This document shows positions 43,726-52,164 of a DNA stretch of 64,000 nucleotides, one piece after another (the stretch's first letter is position 1; every line of letters begins with the position of its first letter). Origin of the DNA: Streptomyces sp. TLI_053 (lineage in GTDB: Bacteria; Actinomycetota; Actinomycetes; Streptomycetales; Streptomycetaceae); the NCBI RefSeq assembly GCF_900105395.1, contig NZ_LT629775.1:9513501-9577500 (forward strand). The letters run 5' to 3'. Position numbers and translations under genes: made by a program. Under the pieces are notes generated by a model that did not search any database, had not been told where the DNA came from, and saw only the letters and a list, made by a program, of their open reading frames with translations.

Positions 43726-44208
43726 TCAGTCGGGGTCGCGGGCCAGCCAGGCGCCGACGGTGGGCAGTGCCTCGGATCCGCTGCCGGCGGCGACGGACGC
43801 GGCGAGGTCGGCGATCGTGACGGCGGCCAGTGAGGCGCGCCAGGCCGCGTCGGCGGCGCCCATCACCCGGGCGATGGGGCACGGCCCGGTGCACTGCTCG
43901 GGCGGGGTGCCCAGTGGGCCGCGTTGGCGGATCTCGGTGCAGACGAAGGCGGGGTCCGCCCCGTCGACGGCCTGCACCACGTCCAGCACGGATATCCCGG
44001 CGGGTTCCCGGGTGAGGACGTAGCCGCCGGTCTTGCCCTGCACCGAGTGCACCAGGCCCGCGCGGGACAGGGCCTGGAGCTGTTTGGCCAGGTAGCTGGG
44101 CGACACGTCGTGCAGCGCGGCCAGCCGGGCGGCCGGCACCGGCTCCGCGGCCGCGGTCAGCACCACGCAGCAGTGCAGCGCCCACTCCACGCCACCCGAC
44201 AGCTTCAT
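43726..44208 (-). CDS. rsrR: Rrf2-family iron-sulfur redox regulator, RsrR-like
   Basis: 160 residues. Winged helix-turn-helix (AARLAALHDVSPSYLAKQLQ, then a KTGGYVLTREPAG wing) followed by a cysteine loop with Cys90, Cys106 and Cys110 (QCTGPCPIARVMG). Glu8 and His12, which I recall as cluster ligands in Streptomyces venezuelae RsrR, are present (GGVEWALHC). RsrR binds a [2Fe-2S] cluster and senses redox state. Divergence from an NmrA-like NAD(P)-binding gene, the same partner as in S. venezuelae, and the paired palindromes between them support the assignment. It probably represses both genes. Confidence 0.82.
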   Translation of the reverse strand: MKLSGGVEWALHCCVVLTAAAEPVPAARLAALHDVSPSYLAKQLQALSRAGLVHSVQGKTGGYVLTREPAGISVLDVVQAVDGADPAFVCTEIRQRGPLGTPPEQCTGPCPIARVMGAADAAWRASLAAVTIADLAASVAAGSGSEALPTVGAWLARDPD

Positions 44209-44230
44209 TCCGCCTCCCTCTGGCTCGCGT

Positions 44231-44284
44231 TTGACTCGGACAAAGGATATCCGAGTAGTATCTCGGATAGAACTTGTCCGAGTT
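44231..44284. promoter_or_regulatory. Paired Rrf2/RsrR-type operators in the divergent promoter
   Basis: Two palindromes lie side by side: ACTCGGA (44234-44240) with TCCGAGT (44250-44256), and CTCGGA (44262-44267) with TCCGAG (44277-44282). They overlap a -35-like TTGACT (44231) for the NmrA-like gene. The repeated ACTCGGA half-site fits the 11-3-11 type of site reported for RsrR, as I recall it. Confidence 0.7.
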
Positions 44285-44329
44285 TTGGTCGGGCGGTCGC
44301 GCCCGGCCGGTGAAGGAAGGCACTCCCAT

Positions 44330-45068
44330 GAAGATCACCGTCATCGGTACCGGCCTGATCGGATCCCAGCTCGCCGCCGAACTCGCCGCCCGGGGCCACG
44401 AGGTGACGACCGCCTCGCTCTCCTCCGGCGTCGACCTGCTGACCGGATCCGGTCTCGACGGGGCGCTCGCCGGCGCGGAGGTGGCCGTCAACGTCACCAA
44501 CTCGCCCACCTTCGACGAGCAGTCGATCGCGTTCTTCCGCACCACGGTCGGCAACCTGCTGGCCGCGGGCGAGCGGGCCGGCGTGCGCCACCAGGTCGCG
44601 CTCTCCATCGTCGGCGTCGACCTGGTCCCGGACCTCGCCTACTACCGCGCCAAGACGCTCCAGGAGGAGCTGCTGCGCGGCGGCCCGACGCCCTGGTCGA
44701 TCGTGCGCGCCACCCAGTTCTTCGAGTTCGTCGAACCGACGATGTCCTGGACCTCGGACGAGGACGCCGTGCGCCTGCCCGCGACGCCGATCCAGCCGAT
44801 CGCCAGCGCCGACGTCGTCACCGCGCTCGCCGACGTGGCCACCGGGGCGCCGCTCGGCGGCACCCTGGACGTCGCGGGCCCCGACCGGTTCACGCTCGAC
44901 GAGATCGGCCGCCTCACCCTGGCCGCCCGCGGCGACCGCCGCCCCGTGCTCGTCGACGACCGGGCGGGCCTGTTCGCCGCCGTCCCCGGCGACGTGCTCA
45001 CACCGGGTGCCGGTGCCCGGCTGGCCCCCACCCGCTACCGGGACTGGCTGGCGGCGACGGCCGGCTGA
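44330..45068 (+). CDS. NmrA-like NAD(P)-binding protein
   Basis: 246 residues, one atypical short-chain-dehydrogenase domain. The nucleotide-binding motif is GTGLIGSQLAAELAARGHEV at the N-terminus; the YYRAKTLQEELL segment carries Tyr and Lys but in an NmrA-like spacing. NmrA-like proteins often sense the NAD(P)H balance rather than catalyse. It is divergent from the RsrR-like regulator through shared operators, so it is the likely main target. ATG 44330 is preceded by GAAGGAAGG. Confidence 0.88.
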
Positions 45069-45122
45069 CCGCCGGCCGCCGCACAACCGGGGTCCGCCGC
45101 ACCCGGGCGGTCCGCTCCGCCG

Positions 45123-45785
45123 TCAGCCGGTCCGGTCCTCCACCAGGACGACGTCCAGCCGCCGCGGGCCGTGCACGCCCTCCACCCGGTCGAGCTCGAT
45201 GTCGCTGGTCGCGGACGGCCCCGAGATCCAGGTCTGCGGGCGGGCGGGGTCGAGCCGGGGCAGCGCGCGCGGCAGCGAGGCCACCACCTGGTCGGCGCGC
45301 ACCACGCAGATGTGGTGGTCCGGTACGAGAGTGAGCACGCGCCGGCCCTGGGCGGCCCCCGCGTCCAGCACGATGGTGCCGGTCTCAGCGACGGCCAGGG
45401 CGCAGCCGGTGAGCGCGCTGTCGACCCGGTCCAGCTGCGCCGCCGTGAGGTCGGCGCCGTCGGTGACCAGTCGCACGTCCTCGACGGCGGCCAGCCACGT
45501 CGCGGGCAGATCGGCCGGGACGGCCAGCGAGCCGGCGCCCCGCTCCGCCAGCAGCCGGGCGATCAGCTCCGGCAGTTCGCGGTCGGTGGAGCGGTGGACG
45601 ACCGCCCGGTACTCGGCGAGGTTCTCGGCGAGCACGGCGATCAGGGTGGCCGGATCCTCCGCCAGGTGGGACACGAGGTAGTCGCGCCGTACCTCGTCGT
45701 CGGGGTCCGCGTCCGCCGCCCCGGCCGGTCGGTCGGCGAGCGCGGTACGGATCCTGGCGAGCACCTGCTCGCGGGAGTCGCTCAT
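45123..45785 (-). CDS. lutC: LutC-like L-lactate utilisation protein
   Basis: 220 residues, LUD domain (YLVSHLAEDPATLIAVLAEN, ALAVAETGTIVLDAGAAQG, VPDHHICVVRADQVVASLP, and a final ISGPSATSDIEL). LutC is the third subunit of the LutABC lactate oxidation complex, which converts L-lactate to pyruvate. Its ATG overlaps the lutB stop (ATGA, 45785-45782). No iron-sulfur cysteines, as expected. The long upstream frame is lutB read out of phase. Confidence 0.93.
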   Translation of the reverse strand: MSDSREQVLARIRTALADRPAGAADADPDDEVRRDYLVSHLAEDPATLIAVLAENLAEYRAVVHRSTDRELPELIARLLAERGAGSLAVPADLPATWLAAVEDVRLVTDGADLTAAQLDRVDSALTGCALAVAETGTIVLDAGAAQGRRVLTLVPDHHICVVRADQVVASLPRALPRLDPARPQTWISGPSATSDIELDRVEGVHGPRRLDVVLVEDRTG

Positions 45786-47287
45786 TCGGGATCGTTCCCC
45801 TCCGTGCGGTTCTCGTTCTCTGTGGGGTTCTCGACCGTGCGCTTCGCGGCCGTGCCGTCCCCGCCCGCCCGGTCGGCCTTCCACCAGTCGCGGAAGGTCC
45901 GGTCGGGCAGCTCGGGCAGATCCCGGGTGTCGCTCCAGGCCTTGGCCGGACCGGGCAGCGGCAGTCGGCGCGGGTGCAGCCGGCGGGTCCTCGCGGCGGT
46001 CCGGGCGGCCGCCCCGTAGGCCGCCGGGTGGTCCAGCAGCCAGGTCGCGGCCTTGATCACGGCGCGTTCGGCGCGGTGGCCGCCGGCCTTCTCCGCGACC
46101 TGCTCGCGCAGGTGGACCAGGACCTCGGGGATGTCGATGGCGACCGGGCACACCTCGTAGCAGGCCCCGCAGAGCGAGGAGGCGTACGGCAGCGAGGCGT
46201 CCACCTCGCTCCGCAGTCCCCGCAGCTGGGGGGTGAGGATGGCGCCGATGGGTCCCGGGTACGGCGAGCCGTAGGCGTGTCCGCCCGCCCGCTCGTACAC
46301 CGGGCAGACGTTGAGGCAGGCCGAGCAGCGGATGCACCGCAGCGCCTGCCGGCCGACCTCGTCGGCCAGGGTCTCGGTGCGGCCGTTGTCCAGCAGCACG
46401 AGGTGGAACTCGCGCGGGCCGTCGCCCTCGGTGGTGCCGGTCCAGATCGAGGTGTAGGGGTTCATCCGCTCGGCCGTGGAGGAGCGCGGCAGCAGTTGCA
46501 GGAACACCTCCAGGTCGCGCCAGGTCGGGACCACCTTCTCGATGCCGACCACCGAGATCAGCGTCTCGGGCAGGGTCAGACACATCCGGCCGTTGCCCTC
46601 GGACTCGACGACCACCAGGCTTCCGGTCTCCGCGACGAGGAAGTTGGCCCCGGACACGGCGACCTTGGCCCGGAGGAACTTCTCCCGCAGGTGGAGGCGG
46701 GCGGCCTCGGCCAGTTCGGCGGGGGAGTCGGACAGCCCGTCGGGCGCGGGCCGCCCCCAACGGCCCATCGCCTCCCGGAAGATGTCGCGGATCTCGCCCC
46801 GGTTGCGGTGGATCGCCGGGACCAGGATGTGCGAGGGCAGGTCGTCGCCCAGCTGCACGATGAGTTCGGCCAGGTCCGTCTCGTACGCGGTGATGCCCTC
46901 GGCGGCCAGGGCCTCGTTGAGGCCGATCTCCTGGGTGGCCATCGACTTGACCTTGACGACCTCGCGCTCGCCCTTGGCCTTCACCAGTCCGGCCACGATC
47001 CGGTTGGCCTCGGCGGCGTCCGCCGCCCAGTGGACGGTGCCGCCGGCCGCGGTGACGGCCGCCTCCGCCCGGAGCAGGTAGTGGTCCAGCCGGTGCAGCG
47101 TCCGGTCCTTGATCTCCTTGCCGGCCTGGCGCAGCTGTGCCCAGTCGGAGAGCTCGGTGACCGCCTTGGCGCGCTTGTCGCGGATCGTGCGGGTGGCGCG
47201 GGTGAGGTTGGCGCGCAGGCGGGTGTCCCGGGTGCTGACGGCCGCGGCCTTCGGGAAGGCGGGCATGCCGAGGTAGGTGCCGCTCAT
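45782..47287 (-). CDS. lutB: LutB-like iron-sulfur lactate utilisation protein
   Basis: 501 residues. LUD domain in the N-terminal half (VSGANFLVAETGSLVVVESE), then two 4Fe-4S motifs: CIRCSACLNVCPVYERAGG and CGACYEVCPVAIDIPE, typical of LutB. It transfers electrons from lactate oxidation. The ATG overlaps the lutA stop (47287-47284), and the stop overlaps lutC. A ~90-residue charged C-terminal tail (ENPTENENRTEGND) is longer than in Bacillus. Confidence 0.94.
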   Translation of the reverse strand: MSGTYLGMPAFPKAAAVSTRDTRLRANLTRATRTIRDKRAKAVTELSDWAQLRQAGKEIKDRTLHRLDHYLLRAEAAVTAAGGTVHWAADAAEANRIVAGLVKAKGEREVVKVKSMATQEIGLNEALAAEGITAYETDLAELIVQLGDDLPSHILVPAIHRNRGEIRDIFREAMGRWGRPAPDGLSDSPAELAEAARLHLREKFLRAKVAVSGANFLVAETGSLVVVESEGNGRMCLTLPETLISVVGIEKVVPTWRDLEVFLQLLPRSSTAERMNPYTSIWTGTTEGDGPREFHLVLLDNGRTETLADEVGRQALRCIRCSACLNVCPVYERAGGHAYGSPYPGPIGAILTPQLRGLRSEVDASLPYASSLCGACYEVCPVAIDIPEVLVHLREQVAEKAGGHRAERAVIKAATWLLDHPAAYGAAARTAARTRRLHPRRLPLPGPAKAWSDTRDLPELPDRTFRDWWKADRAGGDGTAAKRTVENPTENENRTEGNDPE

Positions 47288-48039
47288 GCCGCCGTCTCCT
47301 TCTCGGTGCTGGCCAGGATCTCGGCCAGGTGGACCGTGCGCAGCGGGGCGTCCTGCCGCCGGAGCGTGCCGCCGAGGTGCATCAGGCAGGAGTTGTCCGC
47401 GCCGCAGAGCACCTCGGCCCCGGTGGAGAGCGCGTTGCGCACCTTGTCCGCGCCCATCGCGGCGGAGACGGCCGGGTTCTTGACCGAGAAAGTGCCGCCG
47501 AAGCCGCAGCACTCCTCCGCGCCCGGCAGCTCCACCAGGGTCAGCCCCTTCACGGCGCGCAGCAGGGCCTGCGGGCGGTCGTCGAGCCCGAGCATCCGCA
47601 GGCCGTGGCAGGACGGGTGGTAGGTGACGGTGTGCGGGTAGTACGCGCCGACGTCGGTGACGCGCAGGACGTCGACCAGGAACTCGGTCAGCTCGTACAC
47701 CTTCGGGGCGAGCGTCGCGGCGGCGTCGGCCAGTCCGCCGCCGCGGCCCTCGGCGCGGGCGGCGGCGCCGATCCGCGGGTAGTTGTCACGGATCATCGCC
47801 GCACAGGAGCCGGACGGGGTGACCACGTAGTCGTGGTCGGCGAACGCGGTGGCGGTGCGCCGGACCAGGGGCTCGGTCTCGCGTCGGTAGCCGGTGTTGA
47901 ACTGCGGCTGGCCGCAGCAGGTCTGGGCGGCGGGGAAGTCGACCTCGACGCCGAGGCGCTCCAGCAGGCTCACCACCGCCCGCCCGGTTTCCGGGTACAC
48001 CGCGTCGTTGACGCAGGTGACGAAGAGGGCAACACGCAT
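47284..48039 (-). CDS. lutA: LutA-like lactate utilisation protein
   Basis: 251 residues, cysteine-rich domain (CCG) type: CCGQPQFNTGYR, PSGSCAAMI, HPSCHGLRMLGL and ECCGFGGTFSVKNP form two cluster-binding CCG blocks. It is the first gene of the lutABC operon. ATG 48039 opens the conserved MRVALFVTCVND; the upstream frame is rejected. A FadR-type operator (48070-48080) lies 31 bp upstream. Confidence 0.94.
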   Translation of the reverse strand: MRVALFVTCVNDAVYPETGRAVVSLLERLGVEVDFPAAQTCCGQPQFNTGYRRETEPLVRRTATAFADHDYVVTPSGSCAAMIRDNYPRIGAAARAEGRGGGLADAAATLAPKVYELTEFLVDVLRVTDVGAYYPHTVTYHPSCHGLRMLGLDDRPQALLRAVKGLTLVELPGAEECCGFGGTFSVKNPAVSAAMGADKVRNALSTGAEVLCGADNSCLMHLGGTLRRQDAPLRTVHLAEILASTEKETAA

Positions 48040-48069
48040 CGCGGCTCCAAGGGCGGCGGTTCTGGGCTT

Positions 48070-48132
48070 TGGTCTGACCATAGATGGTGGGGAAGGGCGA
48101 TGTACAGAACCGCCCGGCATATGGTCAGACCA
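48070..48132. promoter_or_regulatory. Two FadR/GntR-type operators between lutA and its regulator
   Basis: TGGTCTGACCA (48070-48080) and TGGTCAGACCA (48122-48132) match the TGGTCnGACCA pattern bound by FadR-subfamily regulators. One lies close to each divergent start, which fits auto-regulation and lactate-responsive repression of lutABC. Confidence 0.88.
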
Positions 48133-48181
48133 AGGTCGGGGATCGGGCTACGATGACCCCGGATCGTTCGGAGGAGGGCAC

Positions 48182-48925
48182 ATGGCGGAAACGGCGGGCT
48201 GGGAACCGGTCCCGCGCACACGCACGTACGAGCTGGTGCTCGCCCGCATCGAGGAGCAGATCCTCGCCGGGAAGCTGCGCGTGGGCGACCGCCTGCCCCC
48301 GGAGCGGGAGCTGGTCGAGCTCCTCGGGGTCAGCCGGGCCGCCATCCGTGAGGCCCTGCGCGTGCTGGAGGCCCAGGGAGCCGTCCGCTCCCGGGTCGGC
48401 ACCGGGCCGGACTCCGGCACCGTGATCGCCGCCGTCCCGGGCGAGGGCCTCAGCCAGCTCCTGCGCCTGCACCTCGCCCTGGCCAACTTCCCGCTCGCCG
48501 ACGTCTTCGAGCTCCGGGCGAGCCTGGAGCGCTCCAGCGCCCGCCTCGCGGCCGCCTGCGCCGGTGCCGACGACCTCGCCCGCCTGCGCGAGCCGCTGCT
48601 CCGCATGGACGAGCCGGGTGTCGAGCTCGAACGGTTCAACGAGCACGACACCGCCTTCCACGTCGCACTCGCCGAAGCGGCGGGCAACCGGCTGGTCGCC
48701 GACCTCACCGTGGCCGTCCGCAACGCCGTGCGGCACACCATCCTCGCCGCCTCCCGCCGGCTGCCGGACTGGGAGGCCGAGGCGGCGAAGCTGCGTGCCG
48801 AGCACCACGCCATCTACGAGGCCGTCGCCGCCGGGGACGCGGAGCGGGCCGGCGACCTGGTCGAGGCGCACGTCCGCGCCTTCCACCGAGTGATCGCCGC
48901 CTCGGAGCCCGACCCGGCGGGGTGA
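48182..48925 (+). CDS. lutR: FadR-family GntR regulator of lutABC
   Basis: 247 residues. GntR winged helix-turn-helix (LRVGDRLPPERELVELLGVS, then RAAIREALRVLEAQGAV) followed by an all-helical FCD domain with the metal-ligand residues in FNEHDTAFHVALAEAAGN and AEHHAIYEAV. Such regulators release DNA on binding lactate in related systems. ATG 48182 is preceded by GGAGGG. Two matching operators lie upstream. The symbol rests on position and family. Confidence 0.88.
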   Translation: MAETAGWEPVPRTRTYELVLARIEEQILAGKLRVGDRLPPERELVELLGVSRAAIREALRVLEAQGAVRSRVGTGPDSGTVIAAVPGEGLSQLLRLHLALANFPLADVFELRASLERSSARLAAACAGADDLARLREPLLRMDEPGVELERFNEHDTAFHVALAEAAGNRLVADLTVAVRNAVRHTILAASRRLPDWEAEAAKLRAEHHAIYEAVAAGDAERAGDLVEAHVRAFHRVIAASEPDPAG

Positions 48926-49124
48926 CGGACCGTCGCCCGGGCTCGAGGCCCTCTCCCGGTCGGGCCGCCCTCGCGGTGCCGGACCCGCGTGCTGCCACGA
49001 TCCTCGGCCGAAGGGTCGACCGGGGACGGTGCGCGTCGTCCGCGTGGTCGTCGGCGTGGCCGGGCCCGTGCTCGAGCTCGAGGGGCATTCCGGTCCGCTC
49101 CCGGCCCCGGCTATGGTGGCGGGC

Positions 49125-49406
49125 ATGACGTACCGCGTGCAGTTCACCGTCGAGGCCAAGGCGACCATTGACGCCCTGCCCGCCGAGCGTCGCGACCTTC
49201 TGGAGCGCGCCCTGGGCGTGCTCGCCCGCGACCCGTACCACAAGACCGCGACGGCACCCATCGGCCCCGACGAGCACCTGCGCAAGGCCTACGCCGCCCC
49301 CGGCGTCGTGGTGGAGTTCATGGTCGCCGACCACGTCCTGGTCGTCGTCGTCCTCCAGATCTTCGACGAGCTCCAGTACCTGATCGACGAAACCGACGCC
49401 CGCTGA
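49125..49406 (+). CDS. RelE/ParE-like small protein without antitoxin
   Basis: 93 residues: TYRVQFTVEAKATIDALPAE, a helix, HLRKAYAAPGVVVEFMVADH and VVVLQIFDEL follow the beta-alpha-alpha-beta-beta-beta order of RelE/ParE toxins. No antitoxin-like gene is upstream or downstream, so it may be an orphan or have another role. ATG 49125 begins the fold; the ORF extension upstream has no ribosome site. Confidence 0.65.
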   Translation: MTYRVQFTVEAKATIDALPAERRDLLERALGVLARDPYHKTATAPIGPDEHLRKAYAAPGVVVEFMVADHVLVVVVLQIFDELQYLIDETDAR

Positions 49407-49458
49407 TTTCCCTCGTCGGTCCTCGCGCAGGCGGGCGGTCAGAAACTCCCGCCGTCCC

Positions 49459-49737
49459 TCAGAGCGGGCCGAAGCGCCGCCCGGTCGCCGCGGTCGGCGG
49501 CTGGAGTCCCGGCGAGCCCGGGAAGAGCCGAACCGTGCGCGCCACTCTCCGTGAGGGGCGGCCGGGGTCCGCCGGTGCGGTTGTGCGGCGCGGCCGGGCG
49601 TGGCGGGGGCGGTAGAGGGTGCGGTCGCTGCGCACTACGGCCGCCTGCGGGCGGCCACGGCGTTGCGGGAGGCAGGGAGCGGTGGTGGTCAGGATCACCG
49701 CGACGGCGGGCGGGACGAGCAACTGGACCAGGGCCAT
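49459..49737 (-). CDS. Possible small protein with a hydrophobic N-terminus
   Basis: 92 residues starting MALVQLLVPPAVAVILTT, which would be a short membrane segment, then arginine- and proline-rich sequence. Third positions are strongly G/C. A GGAAGG motif lies 11 bases upstream, further than ideal. I do not recognise a family; this is a tentative call. Confidence 0.35.
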   Translation of the reverse strand: MALVQLLVPPAVAVILTTTAPCLPQRRGRPQAAVVRSDRTLYRPRHARPRRTTAPADPGRPSRRVARTVRLFPGSPGLQPPTAATGRRFGPL

Positions 49738-49941
49738 GGCTGTCGGTGCCTTCCAGGTGGAGGTGGACGTCTGCCGCGTGCCCGGCCGGGCCTGGACCGT
49801 GCCCGCGACTGCGGGTGCGCCGCCTGGTGCCGTGGTGCTCGGCGGTCGGTGACGACGAGTCCCTTTCGGGCGTGGTCGCACGACGGGCCTCCTACGGCCT
49901 CTCCTCACGGTCCGGCCGGCCGGACCCGCCCGGTGCGGCGA

Positions 49942-50238
49942 TCACCGTCGACGGCGGGGCGTGCTTCCGGCGTCCGGCCGTTCCTGGCCGGGTGCGTCGT
50001 CGTGCTGGTCGGTGTTCCGCGGTTTCCGGGGCGGTGTACTCGTGCGGGACGCTTCGGTGGTGGCGTCGTAGGTCTCGCGGACCACGACGTCCTGGTCGTC
50101 CGCCGTGCCGGGGCCCGGTTTGCGGGGCGCCCGCGCGGCGCGGTCCCCGAACGAGCGGTCGCCCGATTCGCGGCGCCGGACGCGTTCGGCCGCCGTGGCC
50201 GGGGCTTCTCGGCTCTTGTTCGGTCCGCTGCTGCTCAT
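49942..50238 (-). CDS. Possible small charged protein
   Basis: 98 residues, highly polar and probably disordered (SGPNKSREAPATAAERVRRR and TADDQDVVVRETYDATTEAS). Codon choice is coding-like. No clear ribosome site and no family recognised. Confidence 0.4.
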   Translation of the reverse strand: MSSSGPNKSREAPATAAERVRRRESGDRSFGDRAARAPRKPGPGTADDQDVVVRETYDATTEASRTSTPPRKPRNTDQHDDAPGQERPDAGSTPRRRR

Positions 50239-50324
50239 CCGGGTCTTTTTCCCCGCGCCGGTTCATGGGGCGGCGCGGGCCCTGGTACTGCGGGCGGTCG
50301 TCTCGCGGGCTTTCTGGCGTCGGT

Positions 50325-50466
50325 CGCGGGTCATGGTGGAGCGGCGGGGGATGTCGGGGTCGCCGGCGTGCTCGTACAGCGCGGCCGTGGTGAGCTCGGA
50401 CAGTTGCCGCTTGCCGCTTGCTGTTGAGGCGGGGCCCGGGGCCGGGGTGCTGGGCCGCGCGGCCGG
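50325..50466 (-). pseudogene. Coding-like sequence after the WhiB stop codon
   Basis: Directly after the TAG of the WhiB-like gene, and in the same frame, the minus strand continues with very G/C-biased codons: SGKRQLSELTTAALYEHAGD then PDIPRRSTMTRDRRQKARET. There is no start codon until an internal ATG. It may be the remnant of a separate small gene whose start is lost. Function unknown. Confidence 0.35.
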
Positions 50467-50763
50467 CTACCTGCCGTGGTGGGCGACGGGGCGGAGGAGG
50501 GCGAGCCGTTCGTCCTCGCCGAGGCCGCCCCAGACGCCGTACCGCTCGCGCACGGCGAGCGAGTGGTCGAGGCACCGCTGGCGGACCGGACACCCGGCAC
50601 AGATCCGTTTGGCCGCCGCCTCCCGTTCGTCGTGCGCCCGGCCGCGCTCGCCGGACGGGTGGAAGAACAGGGTCTCGTCCTCCTCCCGGCAGGCCGCACT
50701 CGACTGCCAGTCCCACTCGTGATCGACAGGTCCTGGAAGGCGCTCTGTCACTGTCACGAACAT
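50467..50763 (-). CDS. WhiB-like transcriptional regulator
   Basis: 98 residues with the four WhiB cysteines, Cys25 (SSAACREED), Cys55, Cys58 and Cys64 (CAGCPVRQRC), which bind a 4Fe-4S cluster, and the GVWGG turn followed by basic/acidic tail (GEDERLALLRP). WhiB-like proteins pair with sigma factors to control development, redox response or antibiotic resistance. ATG 50763. It is not clearly WhiB, WhiD, WblA, WblC or WblE and resembles accessory types. Confidence 0.9.
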   Translation of the reverse strand: MFVTVTERLPGPVDHEWDWQSSAACREEDETLFFHPSGERGRAHDEREAAAKRICAGCPVRQRCLDHSLAVRERYGVWGGLGEDERLALLRPVAHHGR

Positions 50764-50945
50764 GTTCCTCTCACGGTCGTGGCTGCTACGGACCGGCCGA
50801 ACCGGCTGTGGCGCCCGCGCCGGGCCCGACCGGTCGCGCTACCAGCGGCCGCGGGCCCCGGTTGTCGGGTGCCACGAGGCCTGCGTTCTTCTCGTCGACC
50901 TCGCCCTCGGGACGGGACAGGTCCTCGGCTTCGCGGTGGGCACGC

Positions 50946-51407
50946 TCACGGCCGGACTCGTTCACCGGGCTGCTCTTCCGTTTCGGTGACGGTGGGCGAC
51001 TCGGCCCGGAGCCATGGCGGAAGGTCGTCGTGCCGGCGCCGCACGGCCCACCGTCCGAGCCCCACGACCGCGCCCACCGCCACGAGCAGTCCCACGGCCG
51101 CGCCCGCCCGGCCGCCGCGGCGACGGGACGCGGGTGGCGTCGGGTGGAGGCGGCGCCGAGCCAGCCGACCACCGCGGCGCGCCGCTTCGCCGACCGCGTC
51201 GCTGGAGCGCTCGGCCACGCCGGACACCGCGTGCGCTGCCTGCCGGCCTGCGGTGCGGGTGTGTTCGACGCCGGACGTCAGCGCCGCCAGCGCGGGCGCG
51301 GCGGCGTGCTCCGCCGCGCGGGTCGCCCGCGCGACTCCCGCGCCGGCGCCGTGCGCCGTGGCAGAGACAGCATGCCTCACGCCCGCCTTGGTCTCGTCCA
51401 TGCCCAT
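50946..51407 (-). CDS. Hypothetical protein with one membrane helix
   Basis: 153 residues. An alanine-rich helical N-terminal region (ATAHGAGAGVARATRAAEHA) leads to one membrane helix (AGAAVGLLVAVGAVVGLGRW, about residues 100-120) and a short acidic tail. The start ATG 51407 has a GGAGGG site; ATG 51401 is an alternative. Function not recognised. Confidence 0.65.
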   Translation of the reverse strand: MGMDETKAGVRHAVSATAHGAGAGVARATRAAEHAAAPALAALTSGVEHTRTAGRQAAHAVSGVAERSSDAVGEAARRGGRLARRRLHPTPPASRRRGGRAGAAVGLLVAVGAVVGLGRWAVRRRHDDLPPWLRAESPTVTETEEQPGERVRP

Positions 51408-51668
51408 GGGTGCCCTCCTGCTCGGTCGTCTGCCTTCTCGCGCTCGCGTGTGCCCGGAAGGCCGGACATCATGTGGGCTTTTTTGCCGTGGCACGCGCCG
51501 GGTTCCGGTGATTCCCGTTCCCGGCACCTCGACCCGGGCACCGCGACTCGGGCCCCGTGACTCGGGTGCCTCGACTCGGATGCCTCGACGGGACCGAGCG
51601 GGATGTCCGATCGGATCGCAGCGGGCAACTCCCGGACCGTGTCACCCACGGGTGCCGGCGGTTCGGCG

Positions 51669-51930
51669 TCAGAGGTTCCGCAGGGCGGGCAGCAGAGCCG
51701 ATTCGGCCCAGTCGAGGAAGGGCGGCTGCGCGTCGCCGCCGATCTGGACCAGGGCGACCTCGGTGAACCCCGCCTCGGCACAGGCGCGCACCGCCTCGAC
51801 GAAAGCGTCCACGTCGTCGCCGCAGGGGATGGACCGCGCGACGTCGTCGGGACGGACGAACCGGCGCGCGGCGTCGAAGGCGGCCGGGCCGGGAAGTTCG
51901 GCGTTGACCTTCCAGCCGCCGCCGAACCGA
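51669..51930 (-). pseudogene. C-terminal fragment of an F420-dependent (LLM) oxidoreductase
   Basis: The minus strand reads NAELPGPAAFDAARRFVRPD, then a VDAFVEAVRACAEAGFTEVA block and ALVQIGGDAQPPFLDWAESA, which is the typical C-terminus of luciferase-like F420 oxidoreductases (TIGR03557-like). Everything N-terminal to about 51930 is missing or replaced by unrelated sequence in the same frame. It cannot bind cofactor F420. Confidence 0.65.
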
Positions 51931-52164
51931 CCGACGCCATCCGGTGGCCGGACGAGGAGGAAACGCCTTACGCTCTCCCGTTCCACCCCTTGGCGATGGG
52001 AGAGGACGCGCTGCGCGCGCTCTGCGGCTTCGTCGTGGAGGCCGTCCGGATCCCGATGACGTGGACGTGGATGCCATCGAGCTGCACGGTTTCCTGGTGA
52101 CGGATCCGAACGGGCCGGATCCCGCGGCGAGGGAGGCGGCACTCCGGGCAGCCGTGGCGCGCAC

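Larger units (their letters stand above)
49407..50466. other. Region of small or decayed genes on the minus strand
   Basis: Between the RelE-like gene and the WhiB-like gene, the minus strand carries several short frames with high G/C at third positions (see the two candidates below) and further coding-like sequence without a start codon. Some of it may be remnants of small hypothetical proteins. Confidence 0.4.
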
